45,151 bases of DNA from Sphingomonadales bacterium UBA2683 (GCA_002354635.1 DELZ01000001.1:560072-605222); one strand, 5' to 3'; positions 17,243 to 24,900 are shown, numbered from the stretch's first letter. Numbers and translations are program-made. Notes: a model not told the origin generated them from the letters alone.

Positions 17243-17989
17243 TCACCCCAGTCGCGCGACCACATCGATCAGCAGGGCAATATCCTGATCCCGCGACAGG
17301 CGGTGATCGCCGTCTTTTACCAGATGGACCTGCACATCATCTGAACGGATCTTCCTGGCCGTCTCAAGGCTGTATTCCCATGGCACATCGGTATCTTTCT
17401 GCCCGTGCAACAGCCGCACAGCGCCATCAAAGGCAATGTCCTTGTGGAGCAGGCGGCTGGTTTCGCCGGACTGCCAGAAAATCTGCGTGGTGACATAGGG
17501 GTCATCGGAATAGGCGCTTTCCTCTTCCAGCTTGCCCTCGCGCAAAATCGTCATTTTCTGCTCCTGGGTGAAACCCCAGTCGGTAAAGTCCGGTGCAGCC
17601 GCTACACCGACAAGATTTTTTACCCGCATCGGCCGCGACAAGGCGACCAGCAGCATCAGCCAGCCACCCATCGACGAACCGACCAGGGTGATCGATCCCG
17701 CGGTTACCTTGTCGATCAGAAACAGCACATCTTCGCGCCAGTCGAGCAGGCTTTGCGTCTCGAATGCACCGCCACTGGCGCCGCATCCGCCATAGTCGAG
17801 GCGCAACATCGCCCGGCCCTGCCCTTTGGCCCAGGCGTCAAGCGCCAGCGCCTTGCTGCCCTCCATGTCCGACATATAGCCAGGCAGGAACACCAGGGTC
17901 GTTCCTTTCACTCCCGGCCTGGGCGGCGTATAGCAATAGGCCAGCGAAGCGCCGCCAGGCCGGTCAAGATAGAGAATATCGTCTTCCAT
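17243..17989 (-). CDS. Alpha/beta hydrolase
   Basis: 248-residue serine hydrolase. The nucleophile elbow is GSSMG at 104-108 with Ser106; GQKDTDVPWEYS gives the acid and KDGDHRLSR the histidine. LVFLPGYMSDMEGSKALALD and RLDYGGCGASGG are typical of the small group that includes ABHD10-like thioesterases/acyl-glucuronidases. Substrate unknown; soluble. The ATG at 17989 is chosen because the family N-terminus begins there; the frame is open for another 60 codons with no protein-like content. The ribosome site is weak (GGAC). Confidence 0.85.
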   Translation of the reverse strand: MEDDILYLDRPGGASLAYCYTPPRPGVKGTTLVFLPGYMSDMEGSKALALDAWAKGQGRAMLRLDYGGCGASGGAFETQSLLDWREDVLFLIDKVTAGSITLVGSSMGGWLMLLVALSRPMRVKNLVGVAAAPDFTDWGFTQEQKMTILREGKLEEESAYSDDPYVTTQIFWQSGETSRLLHKDIAFDGAVRLLHGQKDTDVPWEYSLETARKIRSDDVQVHLVKDGDHRLSRDQDIALLIDVVARLG

Positions 17990-18135
17990 AAATATGTCCG
18001 TCTGTCTGTCCCCGCGGAGGCCGGGATCCGTCTGCAGCCCTATAGCCAAAAAATACAGGGAGAAAAGGTGCAGCGGCCAGAAGCCGGGTGGCACATACCG
18101 CTTTGTATCGCGGGAACGCGGCAGCCGTCGCCGCG

Positions 18136-18483
18136 CTAGGCGGCGGCAAAATAGACAATGGCCAGACAAAGAAACGCAATGATCAGCATGCCGATATTGG
18201 AAATCAACGGTGGCTTCCGGCGCGGAAGCAATGCAGAAAGTTCGGCGGGAATTTCACCTCTGAACCCAAGCTTCCATTTTGGTCGGTCCTTGATGCCGTC
18301 CTCGAGGCCGAAGACATGGGACTGGCCTTCCTTGCCGCGATACACCAGATCTCCGAAAAAATAGATCTCGCTGCGCCATAGCTGCTCATAGAGCAAAAAA
18401 GTCTTGCCAACGACCTCGATCCGCACCTGCCGTTTCAGGGCATTGTTGCCATCGATAAGCCATGCGTTCGCTGGATCAGACAT
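18136..18483 (-). CDS. Hypothetical tail-anchored membrane protein
   Basis: 115-residue protein, unrecognised. The first 90 residues are soluble with beta-like character (VRIEVVGKTFLLYEQL, IYFFGDLVYRG), and the C-terminus ISNIGMLIIAFLCLAIVYFA is a single membrane helix with almost no residues after it, so the topology is tail-anchored. It is on the same strand as, and 146 bp upstream of, the hydrolase gene. Confidence 0.65.
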   Translation of the reverse strand: MSDPANAWLIDGNNALKRQVRIEVVGKTFLLYEQLWRSEIYFFGDLVYRGKEGQSHVFGLEDGIKDRPKWKLGFRGEIPAELSALLPRRKPPLISNIGMLIIAFLCLAIVYFAAA

Positions 18484-18535
18484 GGCGGGAACCTAAATCA
18501 ACTTTTAACCAAGCGCACGAAAATTATTCTTCTGG

Positions 18536-18727
18536 TCAGCCGGGCAGGAAAATCTGCTCTATGGTCATCTCGAACAGCGCGGCGATTTTGAAAGCCAGCG
18601 GGAGCGATGGATCATATTTTCCGGTTTCTATGGCGTTGATGCTTTGCCGCGAAACCTTGAGGTGGGCCGCCAGATCCGCCTGGGACCAATCCCGCTCCGC
18701 GCGCAACACTTTGAGACGGTTTTTCAT
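18536..18727 (-). CDS. Small Cro/C1-type (XRE) transcriptional regulator
   Basis: 63-residue helix-turn-helix protein that is nothing but a DNA-binding domain: LKVLRAERDWSQADLAAHLKV, where SQADLA is helix 2 and VSRQSINAIETGKY is the recognition helix, then LAFKIAALFEMTIEQIF. It belongs to the YozG-like group of minimal regulators that usually follow a membrane-protein gene. Its ATG overlaps the TGA of the preceding membrane-protein gene (ATGA, 18724-18727), indicating translational coupling. Two direct repeats upstream of the operon are candidate operators, so autoregulation is likely but inferred. Confidence 0.88.
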   Translation of the reverse strand: MKNRLKVLRAERDWSQADLAAHLKVSRQSINAIETGKYDPSLPLAFKIAALFEMTIEQIFLPG

Positions 18728-19164
18728 GCGTTGAGTCCACGCCAGCGATAAAAGAAATAGCCGAGACTCCAGCTCCCCATCATCACCGCGACCAAATCGT
18801 CTCTGGTAATAGGAGGCAATAGATCAGAACCGATTTCCCAGATCATATTGACAAAAATAGTCGTGATGATCGCGATCACCGCCCCATTGGCAACCATCTG
18901 GAACATATAATCATCCAGATGCCGGCGATCGAGCTTTGCCCCCAGAGTCGCAAGCCCGGAAAGCATCACCATTGTGCCCATCAACAGAGCCAGTTTGGGG
19001 AACAGGGGCGGCGGAACAAACTGGAAGGCATCCGTCTTCAGCCCGTTTAATACAGCCAGCACGACACTGGCAAACAGCATGAACACGAATAGCCAATCCG
19101 GCTTGAGCCAGCCACTCATACGGGACCAGAGGTTTTTGCGCGGCTCCTGTTCCACGGAATTCAC
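18724..19164 (-). CDS. Four-helix membrane protein coupled to an XRE regulator
   Basis: 146-residue membrane protein of unknown function with predicted helices at about 24-41, 52-74, 88-108 and 122-138, separated by charged loops (GAKLDRRHLDDY, RDDL). The start is a GTG at 19164 whose last two bases begin the TGA stop of the 32-residue gene before it (GTGA). Another GTG at 19200 in the same frame would overlap that gene for 40 bases and lacks a ribosome site. Membrane proteins of this size paired with a minimal XRE regulator are known in many bacteria, but their role is not established. Confidence 0.8.
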   Translation of the reverse strand: MNSVEQEPRKNLWSRMSGWLKPDWLFVFMLFASVVLAVLNGLKTDAFQFVPPPLFPKLALLMGTMVMLSGLATLGAKLDRRHLDDYMFQMVANGAVIAIITTIFVNMIWEIGSDLLPPITRDDLVAVMMGSWSLGYFFYRWRGLNA

Positions 19165-19259
19165 AGCGCCGACAAAAACAGGATCGCGAGCGCCGCCCAC
19201 ATGGCGATATTTTCATTGGGCGTCATCGCCCGGCCCGAACAGCGTTTGAATTTCATCAT
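19161..19259 (-). CDS. 32-residue membrane peptide, first gene of the XRE unit
   Basis: Short gene encoding MMKFKRCSGRAMTPNENIAM followed by WAALAILFLSAL. The basic N-terminus and single hydrophobic helix fit a small inner-membrane protein. Support for it being real: GGAG at 19267-19270 lies seven bases upstream of the first ATG, and the TGA stop overlaps the GTG start of the next gene. It may be a functional peptide or serve to couple translation. No family recognised. Confidence 0.6.
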   Translation of the reverse strand: MMKFKRCSGRAMTPNENIAMWAALAILFLSAL

Positions 19260-19271
19260 CAACATTCTCCA

Positions 19272-19356
19272 TCAAGCTACATGTACATAATGTCATGCTT
19301 CCTTGACTTATATGATCGATTCGATCTGAAATGTCAAGCTACCATTACATAATGTC
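19272..19356 (-). promoter_or_regulatory. Two 23-bp direct repeats flanking a candidate promoter
   Basis: TCAAGCTAC-ATG-TACATAATGTC (19272-19294) and TCAAGCTAC-CAT-TACATAATGTC (19334-19356) match at 20 of 23 positions, the three differences being contiguous and central. They are 62 bp apart. Between and partly within them on the minus strand lies TTGACA (19337-19332), with CATATA at 19314-19309 after a 17-base spacer (or TATAAG after 19). The upstream repeat covers the -35 and the downstream repeat lies just past the likely start point, which is a repressor layout. Confidence 0.65.
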
Positions 19357-19398
19357 GATACTGCTTTCCGTGCACATACGAGCCTGCTTCTGATTTGG

Positions 19399-19428
19399 TT
19401 GACTTGGAACCCCAAAAGACTAAGTCAA
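19399..19428 (+). promoter_or_regulatory. Leader hairpin upstream of thrS
   Basis: TTGACTT (19399-19405) and AAGTCAA (19422-19428) form a perfect 7-bp stem, flanked by GG/CC that can extend it, about 75 bases before the thrS start. ThrRS is known to bind its own mRNA leader in enterobacteria, but nothing here shows that such control operates; no T-box motif is visible. Confidence 0.3.
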
Positions 19429-19503
19429 AACCGACCCTGTGATGGCTGCTTTTCCAGCCTTCCCTAACGCCAATTCTAACAAAGCTTGAGATGACCTAAG
19501 CCC

Positions 19504-21510
19504 ATGACCGAGATGATTAAAATCACCCTTCCCGACGGTAGCACGCGTGAAGTGGCCTCGGGCACTACCCCCGCACAGATTGCGGCAGACATCGGCCCGG
19601 GTCTCGCGAAGGCCGCGCTTGCGGCAAAGATCGACGGCGAGTTGCGTGACATCATGCGGCCGCTGGAGCTGGATACCGCACTGGCTCTGGTCACCTCGCG
19701 CGACGAGGAAGACGCTCTGGAACTCGCCCGCCACGACTATGCGCATGTATTGGCAGAGGCGGTACAGAATCTGTTCCCGGGCACGCAGATCACCTTTGGA
19801 CCGTCAACCGATGACGGCTTCTATTACGATTTCGCTCCTGCCGGCGATCCGTTCACCGACGAGGATCTGCCGAAGATCGAAGAGGAAATGAAGCGGATCA
19901 TCGCCGCCGACAAGCCGCTGCGCCGGGAAGTCTGGGAACGCGATGCGCTGATCGCCCGCTGGCAGAAGGATGGCGAAACGTTCAAGGCCGAATGGGCAGC
20001 GGAACTGCCCGAAGGCGACGAGATCACCGTCTACTGGTCGGGCGACGACTGGATGGACATGTGCCGCGGCCCGCATCTCGCCTCGACCGGCAAGCTCGAT
20101 CCGCAGGCGTTCAAGCTGATGCGCGTATCCGGTGCCTATTGGCGCGGTGACCAGCGCAATCCGCAATTGTCGCGCATCTACGGTACCGGCTGGCTCAACA
20201 AGAAACAGCTCAATGCGCATCTGATGCGGCTGGAGGAAGCGGCCAAGCGCGATCACCGCAAGCTCGGCCAGGAGATGGACCTGTTCCACTTCCAGCACGA
20301 GGCGCAAGGCTCCTGCTTCTGGCATCCCAAGGGCTATTTCATCTGGCGCGAGCTGGAACGCTATATGCGTCGCCAGCTCGACAGGGCCGGCTATGACGAG
20401 ATCAAGACGCCGCAGCTGATGGACGTCAACCAGTGGGAAAAATCCGGCCATTGGGGCAAATATTCGGAAAATATGTTTGCTGTCCCGGACGAGGTTCCCG
20501 ACGCCGAGGGTGACGGCCCCGTTGTCACCGGCACCGCCGGCATGATGGCGATGAAGCCGATGAACTGCCCGGCCCATGTGCTGGTGTTCAAGCAGGGCAT
20601 CAAAAGCTACCGCGACCTGCCGATCCGGATGGCGGAATTCGGCTGCTGCCACCGCAACGAGCCGCATGGCGCGCTGCACGGGCTGCTGCGCGTGCGGCAG
20701 TTCACCCAGGACGATGCGCATATATTCTGCCGCGAAGACCAGTTGATCGACGAGATTGTTGCCTTTTGCGACTTGCTCGACGCGATCTACCGCGACCTCG
20801 GCTTTGCCGATTACCAGATCAAGCTGGCGCTGCGTCCCGACGAGCGCTTTGGCTCGGACGAAGAGTGGGACCGCTCCGAACAGATTTTGCGCGAGGCGGT
20901 CGGGAAAGCCGGCCGCGCGACCGCAGAATATGGCTGGGAAGAACTGCCTGGCGAGGGTGCCTTCTACGCGCCCAAGCTGGAATTCCATCTGACCGATGCG
21001 ATCGGCCGGACATGGCAGGTCGGCACGATCCAGGCGGATACCGTCTTGCCGGAACGGCTGGACGCCAGTTACATCGGCGAAGATGGTGACCGCCATCGGC
21101 CGGTCATGCTGCACCGCGCCATTCTCGGGACGTTCGAACGGTTTATCGGCATATTGATCGAACATTATGCCGGCAAGCTGCCGCTCTGGCTGGCACCGAC
21201 CCAGGCCGTCGTCGCCACGATCGTGACCGACGCCAATGCCTATGCCGAGCAGGTAGCCGAAAAACTGAAGGCCGCCGGAATCCGGGTCGAGGCGGATCTG
21301 CGCAATGAAAAGATCAACTACAAGGTGCGTGAACATTCGGTTGGCAAGGTACCCAATATTCTCGTGGTGGGCATGCGCGAGGCGGAAGAAGGCAAGGTCG
21401 CATTGCGCCGGCTGGGCCAGAAGGAACAGGAGTTTCTGACCGTCGACGAAGCCGTGGCCATGTTGCAGCAAGAGGCGCTGGCACCGGACTTGAAATCAGG
21501 CGCGCAGTAA
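19504..21510 (+). CDS. thrS: Threonyl-tRNA synthetase
   Basis: 668-residue class II aminoacyl-tRNA synthetase. Domains in order: TGS (about 1-65, KITLPDGSTREVASGTTPAQ), the editing domain with YAHVLAEAVQNLFPG and FGPSTDDGFYYDF (about 80-120), the catalytic core with KPMNCPAHVLVFK, whose cysteine is a zinc ligand, motif 2 RMAEFGCCHRNEPHGALHGL, and motif 3 MLHRAILGTFERFIGILIEH, then the anticodon-binding domain from about residue 565. Length is normal for the family. It is followed by infC as in many bacteria, but rpmI and rplT do not follow. Confidence 0.97.
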   Translation: MTEMIKITLPDGSTREVASGTTPAQIAADIGPGLAKAALAAKIDGELRDIMRPLELDTALALVTSRDEEDALELARHDYAHVLAEAVQNLFPGTQITFGPSTDDGFYYDFAPAGDPFTDEDLPKIEEEMKRIIAADKPLRREVWERDALIARWQKDGETFKAEWAAELPEGDEITVYWSGDDWMDMCRGPHLASTGKLDPQAFKLMRVSGAYWRGDQRNPQLSRIYGTGWLNKKQLNAHLMRLEEAAKRDHRKLGQEMDLFHFQHEAQGSCFWHPKGYFIWRELERYMRRQLDRAGYDEIKTPQLMDVNQWEKSGHWGKYSENMFAVPDEVPDAEGDGPVVTGTAGMMAMKPMNCPAHVLVFKQGIKSYRDLPIRMAEFGCCHRNEPHGALHGLLRVRQFTQDDAHIFCREDQLIDEIVAFCDLLDAIYRDLGFADYQIKLALRPDERFGSDEEWDRSEQILREAVGKAGRATAEYGWEELPGEGAFYAPKLEFHLTDAIGRTWQVGTIQADTVLPERLDASYIGEDGDRHRPVMLHRAILGTFERFIGILIEHYAGKLPLWLAPTQAVVATIVTDANAYAEQVAEKLKAAGIRVEADLRNEKINYKVREHSVGKVPNILVVGMREAEEGKVALRRLGQKEQEFLTVDEAVAMLQQEALAPDLKSGAQ

Positions 21511-21545
21511 CGATATAACCGTCAAGCTGTTGCATTCAAACCACG

Positions 21546-21605
21546 GCTTGCGGGGCTTATATCTCTTTCGCTGTCAAGAAGGCTTTATTCCCGCAAGCTT
21601 TGCGG
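21546..21605 (+). promoter_or_regulatory. infC leader with two mutually exclusive hairpins
   Basis: GCTTGCGGG (21546-21554) can pair perfectly with CCCGCAAGC (21590-21598). Alternatively CCGCAA (21591-21596) can pair with TTGCGG (21600-21605) around a 3-base loop. Both use 21591-21596, so only one can form. The region lies in the 135-base gap between thrS and the infC ribosome site. This is the pattern of a switchable leader or of an intercistronic processing site; no regulator is implied by sequence alone. Confidence 0.4.
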
Positions 21606-21645
21606 CTAATGAGCCAGCATAAACAACCACTCAGGAGTATTTAAC

Positions 21646-22185
21646 ATAGCTGCACCCCCTCGCCGTCCCACGCCGCCCGTCAAAGGTGGCCCGCGATTCA
21701 ACGATCTGATCAATTCCGATACCGTCAGGGTTATCGACGACAAGGGCGAGAACCTTGGCGTCATGAAAACCAGCGAAGCGATCGAACGTGCAGCAGAAGT
21801 GGGACTCGACCTGGTCGAAGTATCGCCCAACGCGCAGCCGCCGGTTGCCAAATATCTCGACGTCGGCAAGTTCAAATATGAGGCCCAGAAAAAGGCCAAT
21901 GCCGCGCGCAAAACGCAGAAGGTGCAGGACGTCAAGGAAATCAAGATGCGTCCGAATATCGACGATCATGATTATGACGTGAAAATGCGCAACGTGAACA
22001 AGTTCATCGACAATGGCGACAAGGTGAAGGTCACCCTTCGCTTCCGCGGCCGCGAAATGTCGCACCAGCAGCTCGGCATGGCCTTGCTCGTCCGGGTGCA
22101 GGAAGACATGAAGGAAACCGCCAAGGTCGAAGCCTATCCGAAGCTGGAAGGCCGTCAGATGCTCATGGTGCTCAGCCCGAAATAG
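21646..22185 (+). CDS. infC: Translation initiation factor IF-3 with ATA start codon
   Basis: 179-residue IF-3. The N-terminal domain begins soon after the start (GPRFNDLINSDTVRVIDDKG) and cannot be reached from any ATG, GTG or TTG: the first in-frame ATG is at 21763, inside that domain. An ATA at 21646, eight bases after AGGAG (21633-21637), is the best start. IF-3 genes characteristically use non-AUG starts because IF-3 itself rejects them, giving autoregulation; E. coli uses AUU. The C-terminal domain has VKVTLRFRGREMSHQQLG and the ending VLSPK. A second in-frame ATA at 21619 lacks a ribosome site. Confidence 0.93.
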   Translation: MAAPPRRPTPPVKGGPRFNDLINSDTVRVIDDKGENLGVMKTSEAIERAAEVGLDLVEVSPNAQPPVAKYLDVGKFKYEAQKKANAARKTQKVQDVKEIKMRPNIDDHDYDVKMRNVNKFIDNGDKVKVTLRFRGREMSHQQLGMALLVRVQEDMKETAKVEAYPKLEGRQMLMVLSPK

Positions 22186-22194
22186 GCCGCTCGT

Positions 22195-22287
22195 CTAGCG
22201 GGCGTCGATTCGGGCGATCCACAGAAACGCAAGACCGGTCAGAAGACCAGCAATTGCGATCAGGATTTCAAAATCGTGGTTTACCAT
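22195..22287 (-). CDS. 30-residue single-helix membrane protein
   Basis: Short gene encoding MVNHDFEILIAIAGLLTGLA followed by FLWIARIDAR: an acidic N-terminus, one membrane helix (about 7-25) and a basic C-terminus. AGAGGA ends six bases before the ATG, an excellent ribosome site. It lies 68 bp downstream of msrA on the same strand and converges on infC with 9 bp between stops. No family is recognised; its small size resembles accessory subunits of membrane enzymes. Confidence 0.6.
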   Translation of the reverse strand: MVNHDFEILIAIAGLLTGLAFLWIARIDAR

Positions 22288-22355
22288 TTTTTCCTCTGCG
22301 TCTGCCCTGCGTTATAACAGAGCCAAGCTAACAGCCGGTTAAATGGTGCCCGGTC

Positions 22356-23093
22356 TCAGGATACGGGCGCCGCCCGGTATTGGGTCGGAAAATATCGTTT
22401 CAGATTGGCAATTTTGGGCTTGTCCCAGCGGACGATATAGCCCTGGCGCGGGTTCTTCTGCATGAAATCCTGATGATAGGTCTCGGCGGGGTAAAAGGCC
22501 TTGTAGGCCTCGACCCGCGTCACGATCGGACTCTTCCAGTAGCGCCCCTTTTCCAGTTGCGCGATATAGGCGCGCGCCGCTTTTGCCTGACGGGCATTCA
22601 TCGGCACCAGCGCGCTGCGATAATGTTTGCCGCGATCCGGACCCTGGGCGTTGAGCATGGTCGGGTCGGCGACAACCGAGAAGAATATCTGCATCAGCTT
22701 GCCATAGCTGACCTGCTTCGGATCATAGACCACGCGCACCGCTTCGGCATGGTCGGTGAGGCCGGCACTGACCAGCTTGTAGGACGCGCTGCGTTTGGTG
22801 CCGCCATGATAGCCGGACGATGCACTGATCACACCCTTGGTATGCTCGAACACACCTTCCACGCCCCAGAAACAGCCGCCGGCAAAAATGGCGACGGCAC
22901 GCTTTCCCGGTTCGGCGGCATCTACGCGCGCTGCCGGGATGATGGTCGCCTTTTCCGCCGCATGCGCTTCCCCGACAAAGGAGACATTTGATGACCGGTC
23001 TGCGGGCACGGTGGACTGGATGCCGGCCCAGACCGCGCCAAAGGCCGCGAAGGCAACGCCAAAGGCTATGGTTCTGGAAAGGACCGGACTCAT
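22356..23093 (-). CDS. msrA: Peptide-methionine (S)-S-oxide reductase, exported
   Basis: 245-residue MsrA that reduces methionine-S-sulfoxide in proteins. The catalytic motif AGGCFWGVEGVF carries the nucleophilic cysteine. TSGYHGG-type residues (SSGYHGGTKRSASY), DHAEAVRVVYDP and YHQDFMQKNPRQGYI are family motifs. An N-terminal hydrophobic stretch (SRTIAFGVAFAAFGAVWAGI) and a linker add about 65 residues to the usual cytosolic length, so it is probably a membrane-anchored or secreted periplasmic form. The only other cysteines do not suggest a resolving pair within the core. It starts six bases after the stop of a 52-residue gene, probably in one operon. Confidence 0.93.
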   Translation of the reverse strand: MSPVLSRTIAFGVAFAAFGAVWAGIQSTVPADRSSNVSFVGEAHAAEKATIIPAARVDAAEPGKRAVAIFAGGCFWGVEGVFEHTKGVISASSGYHGGTKRSASYKLVSAGLTDHAEAVRVVYDPKQVSYGKLMQIFFSVVADPTMLNAQGPDRGKHYRSALVPMNARQAKAARAYIAQLEKGRYWKSPIVTRVEAYKAFYPAETYHQDFMQKNPRQGYIVRWDKPKIANLKRYFPTQYRAAPVS

Positions 23094-23099
23094 GACAGC

Positions 23100-23258
23100 C
23101 TAGCTCAGCAACTGGCTGGCGGTGCTGACGGTAGACGACAGATTCTCGTCGATGTCCGTATGCTGGTCTGCGGGCTGCATAAGAAACAGCATCAGCGCGC
23201 CGGCGATGAAGCCGCCGCCAAGACTGTAGGTCAAATCGGATTTGAATATTTTCATCAT
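23100..23258 (-). CDS. 52-residue membrane protein upstream of msrA
   Basis: Small gene encoding MMKIFKSDLTYSLGGGFIAG, then a hydrophobic ALMLFLMQPA, and an acidic, serine/threonine-rich tail (DQHTDIDENLSSTVSTASQL). One membrane helix (about 11-27) with the tail likely periplasmic. AAGGA sits eight bases before the ATG. The stop is six bases from the msrA start, so the pair should be co-transcribed and might act together on periplasmic protein repair. No family is recognised. Confidence 0.62.
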   Translation of the reverse strand: MMKIFKSDLTYSLGGGFIAGALMLFLMQPADQHTDIDENLSSTVSTASQLLS

Positions 23259-23397
23259 GCTCTGTTCCTTGGGGCTATCTGTTGATTCGCAACATCCCGC
23301 CTGTTGGTTACAGCTCTTAATATAGCCTTCCTGTCGCCGCTGTGAACCTGATCACAGGGGCATATTCAGTTTGCCGGCGAGAAGATTTTCTACTTAG

Positions 23398-23628
23398 CTC
23401 AAACGCCGGGCGGGCGCATATGTGCCCTTGGCTTTCGCGCCATAAGGCGCGGCGGCCGGTCGGCCTTGCCTCGGTTGGAGACTAGCCAACAGTGGGAGCG
23501 CCGATCCGATGCGAAGCGGAGGCAAGCGCGACTGCGCGCCGGGCAATAGCCCGCCCCGTCGGAGGCGTTCGCGCAGCGAACTGCCGCGAGACATAAAAGG
23601 GCGCGGATGCGCCCGCCCGGCGTTTGAG
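23398..23628. mobile_element. 231-bp element with 22-bp perfect terminal inverted repeats (MITE-like)
   Basis: The ends CTCAAACGCCGGGCG... (23398-23419) and its reverse complement (23607-23628) match at 22 of 22 positions and at 29 of the first 32. The inside is G+C-rich, has no transposase and only nonsense-looking frames. It occupies most of the 372-bp gap between the msrA operon promoter and aspC, ending two bases from the aspC stop, where it could act as a transcription terminator. No clear target-site duplication was seen. Whether it is a non-autonomous transposon or a static palindrome is undecided. Confidence 0.6.
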
Positions 23629-23630
23629 GT

Positions 23631-24833
23631 CTAAATCAAAGCCGCGCAGGCCCGCTGGATCCGCGTGCAGGCCTCGGTCAGCATTTCCTCGGAGGTCGCG
23701 TAGCTGATCCGGAACGCCGGCGAGAGACCGAAAGCCGCGCCGTGGACGGCAGCGACCTGGGCCTCGTCCAGAAAATAGGCGATCAGGTCTTCGTCCGTCT
23801 CGATGACGCCCCCCTTCGGCGTGGTCTTGCCGATCACGCCGCTGGCATCGGGATAGACATAGAAGGCGCCTTCCGGTGTCGGGCATTCGAGGCCGGGCGT
23901 GTCGTTCAGCATCGACACCACCAGATCGCGGCGCCGTTCGAAGGCAGCGTTGCGCTCGACCAGAAAATCCTGCGGACCGTTGAGCGCGGCCACCGCCGCC
24001 GCCTGCGAAATCGAGCTCGGGTTGGAAGTCGACTGCGACTGCAGCTTGCCCATCGCCTTGATAAGCCAGGCCGGACCGCCGGCATAGCCGATCCGCCAGC
24101 CGGTCATCGCATAGGCCTTCGAGACGCCGTTCACCGTCAGCGTGCGGTCATAGAGATCAGGGCAGACCTGCGCGATGGTCGCAAAGGGGAAATCGGCATA
24201 CCAGATATGCTCGTACATATCGTCGGTCATCACCATCAGATTCTGGTGCGGCAGGATCACCTCGCCCAGCGCCTTCAGCTCCGCCGCGCTATAGGCGGCA
24301 CCGGTCGGGTTGGAGGGCGAGTTGAGGATCAGCCATTTGGTCTTGGGCGAGATCGCCGCTTCCAGCTGCGCCGGCGTTATCTTGTACGCCTGGTCGGCCC
24401 CGGCCTCGATGATCACGGGCGTGCCGCCGGCAAAATTGACGATGTCAGGATAGCTGACCCAGTAAGGCGCCGGGATGATCACTTCGTCGCCCTCGTCCAG
24501 CGTCGCCACCAGCGCGTTGAACAATGTATGCTTGCCGCCATTGTTCACGGTGATTTGATTGGTCGCATAGGTCAGGTCGTTGTCGCGCTGGAACTTGCCG
24601 GCGATCGCGGCCTTCAGCGCCGGTGTGCCGTCGACCACGGTATAGTTGGTGTCGCCGTCGCGGATGGCCTTGATCGCCGCATCCTTGACAAAATCCGGTG
24701 TGTCGAAATCGGGTTCCCCCGCCGACAGGCCGATGACATCCACGCCCTGCCCCTTGAGTTCGGAGACCTTCGCCGACATGGCTAGAGTCGCGGAAGGCTG
24801 GATACGGCCGAGAGCTTTGGAAATATTGGTCAT
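23631..24833 (-). CDS. aspC: Aspartate aminotransferase-like, PLP-dependent class I/II
   Basis: 400-residue fold-type I aminotransferase of the Ib aspartate aminotransferase group, interconverting aspartate and oxaloacetate with glutamate/2-oxoglutarate. SAGEPDFDTP near 37 and NSPSNPTGAAYS near 171 are characteristic; the PLP lysine is Lys239 in NGVSKAYAMTGWRIGY, and the C-terminal arginine is in PAFRISYAT. Some members of the group also act on prephenate or aromatic acids, which the sequence cannot exclude. It lies 67 bp downstream of the PhnA-domain gene and may belong to the metY operon. Confidence 0.92.
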   Translation of the reverse strand: MTNISKALGRIQPSATLAMSAKVSELKGQGVDVIGLSAGEPDFDTPDFVKDAAIKAIRDGDTNYTVVDGTPALKAAIAGKFQRDNDLTYATNQITVNNGGKHTLFNALVATLDEGDEVIIPAPYWVSYPDIVNFAGGTPVIIEAGADQAYKITPAQLEAAISPKTKWLILNSPSNPTGAAYSAAELKALGEVILPHQNLMVMTDDMYEHIWYADFPFATIAQVCPDLYDRTLTVNGVSKAYAMTGWRIGYAGGPAWLIKAMGKLQSQSTSNPSSISQAAAVAALNGPQDFLVERNAAFERRRDLVVSMLNDTPGLECPTPEGAFYVYPDASGVIGKTTPKGGVIETDEDLIAYFLDEAQVAAVHGAAFGLSPAFRISYATSEEMLTEACTRIQRACAALI

Positions 24834-24900
24834 CGAAAATCCTGTTGCAAGGAGTTAGCGGGGGCTTGCCTAATCAGAAACGTGTTGCACTGCAACAGCG

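Noticed and set aside
19399..19503. T-box or threonine attenuator before thrS
   Set aside because: No T-box sequence, no run of threonine codons in a leader frame, and no terminator with a T-run; only a simple hairpin.
23394..23886. Arginine- and glycine-rich frames across the 231-bp element and the end of aspC
   Set aside because: They are composed of repeat DNA or run antisense or out of frame through aspC, with no ribosome site.
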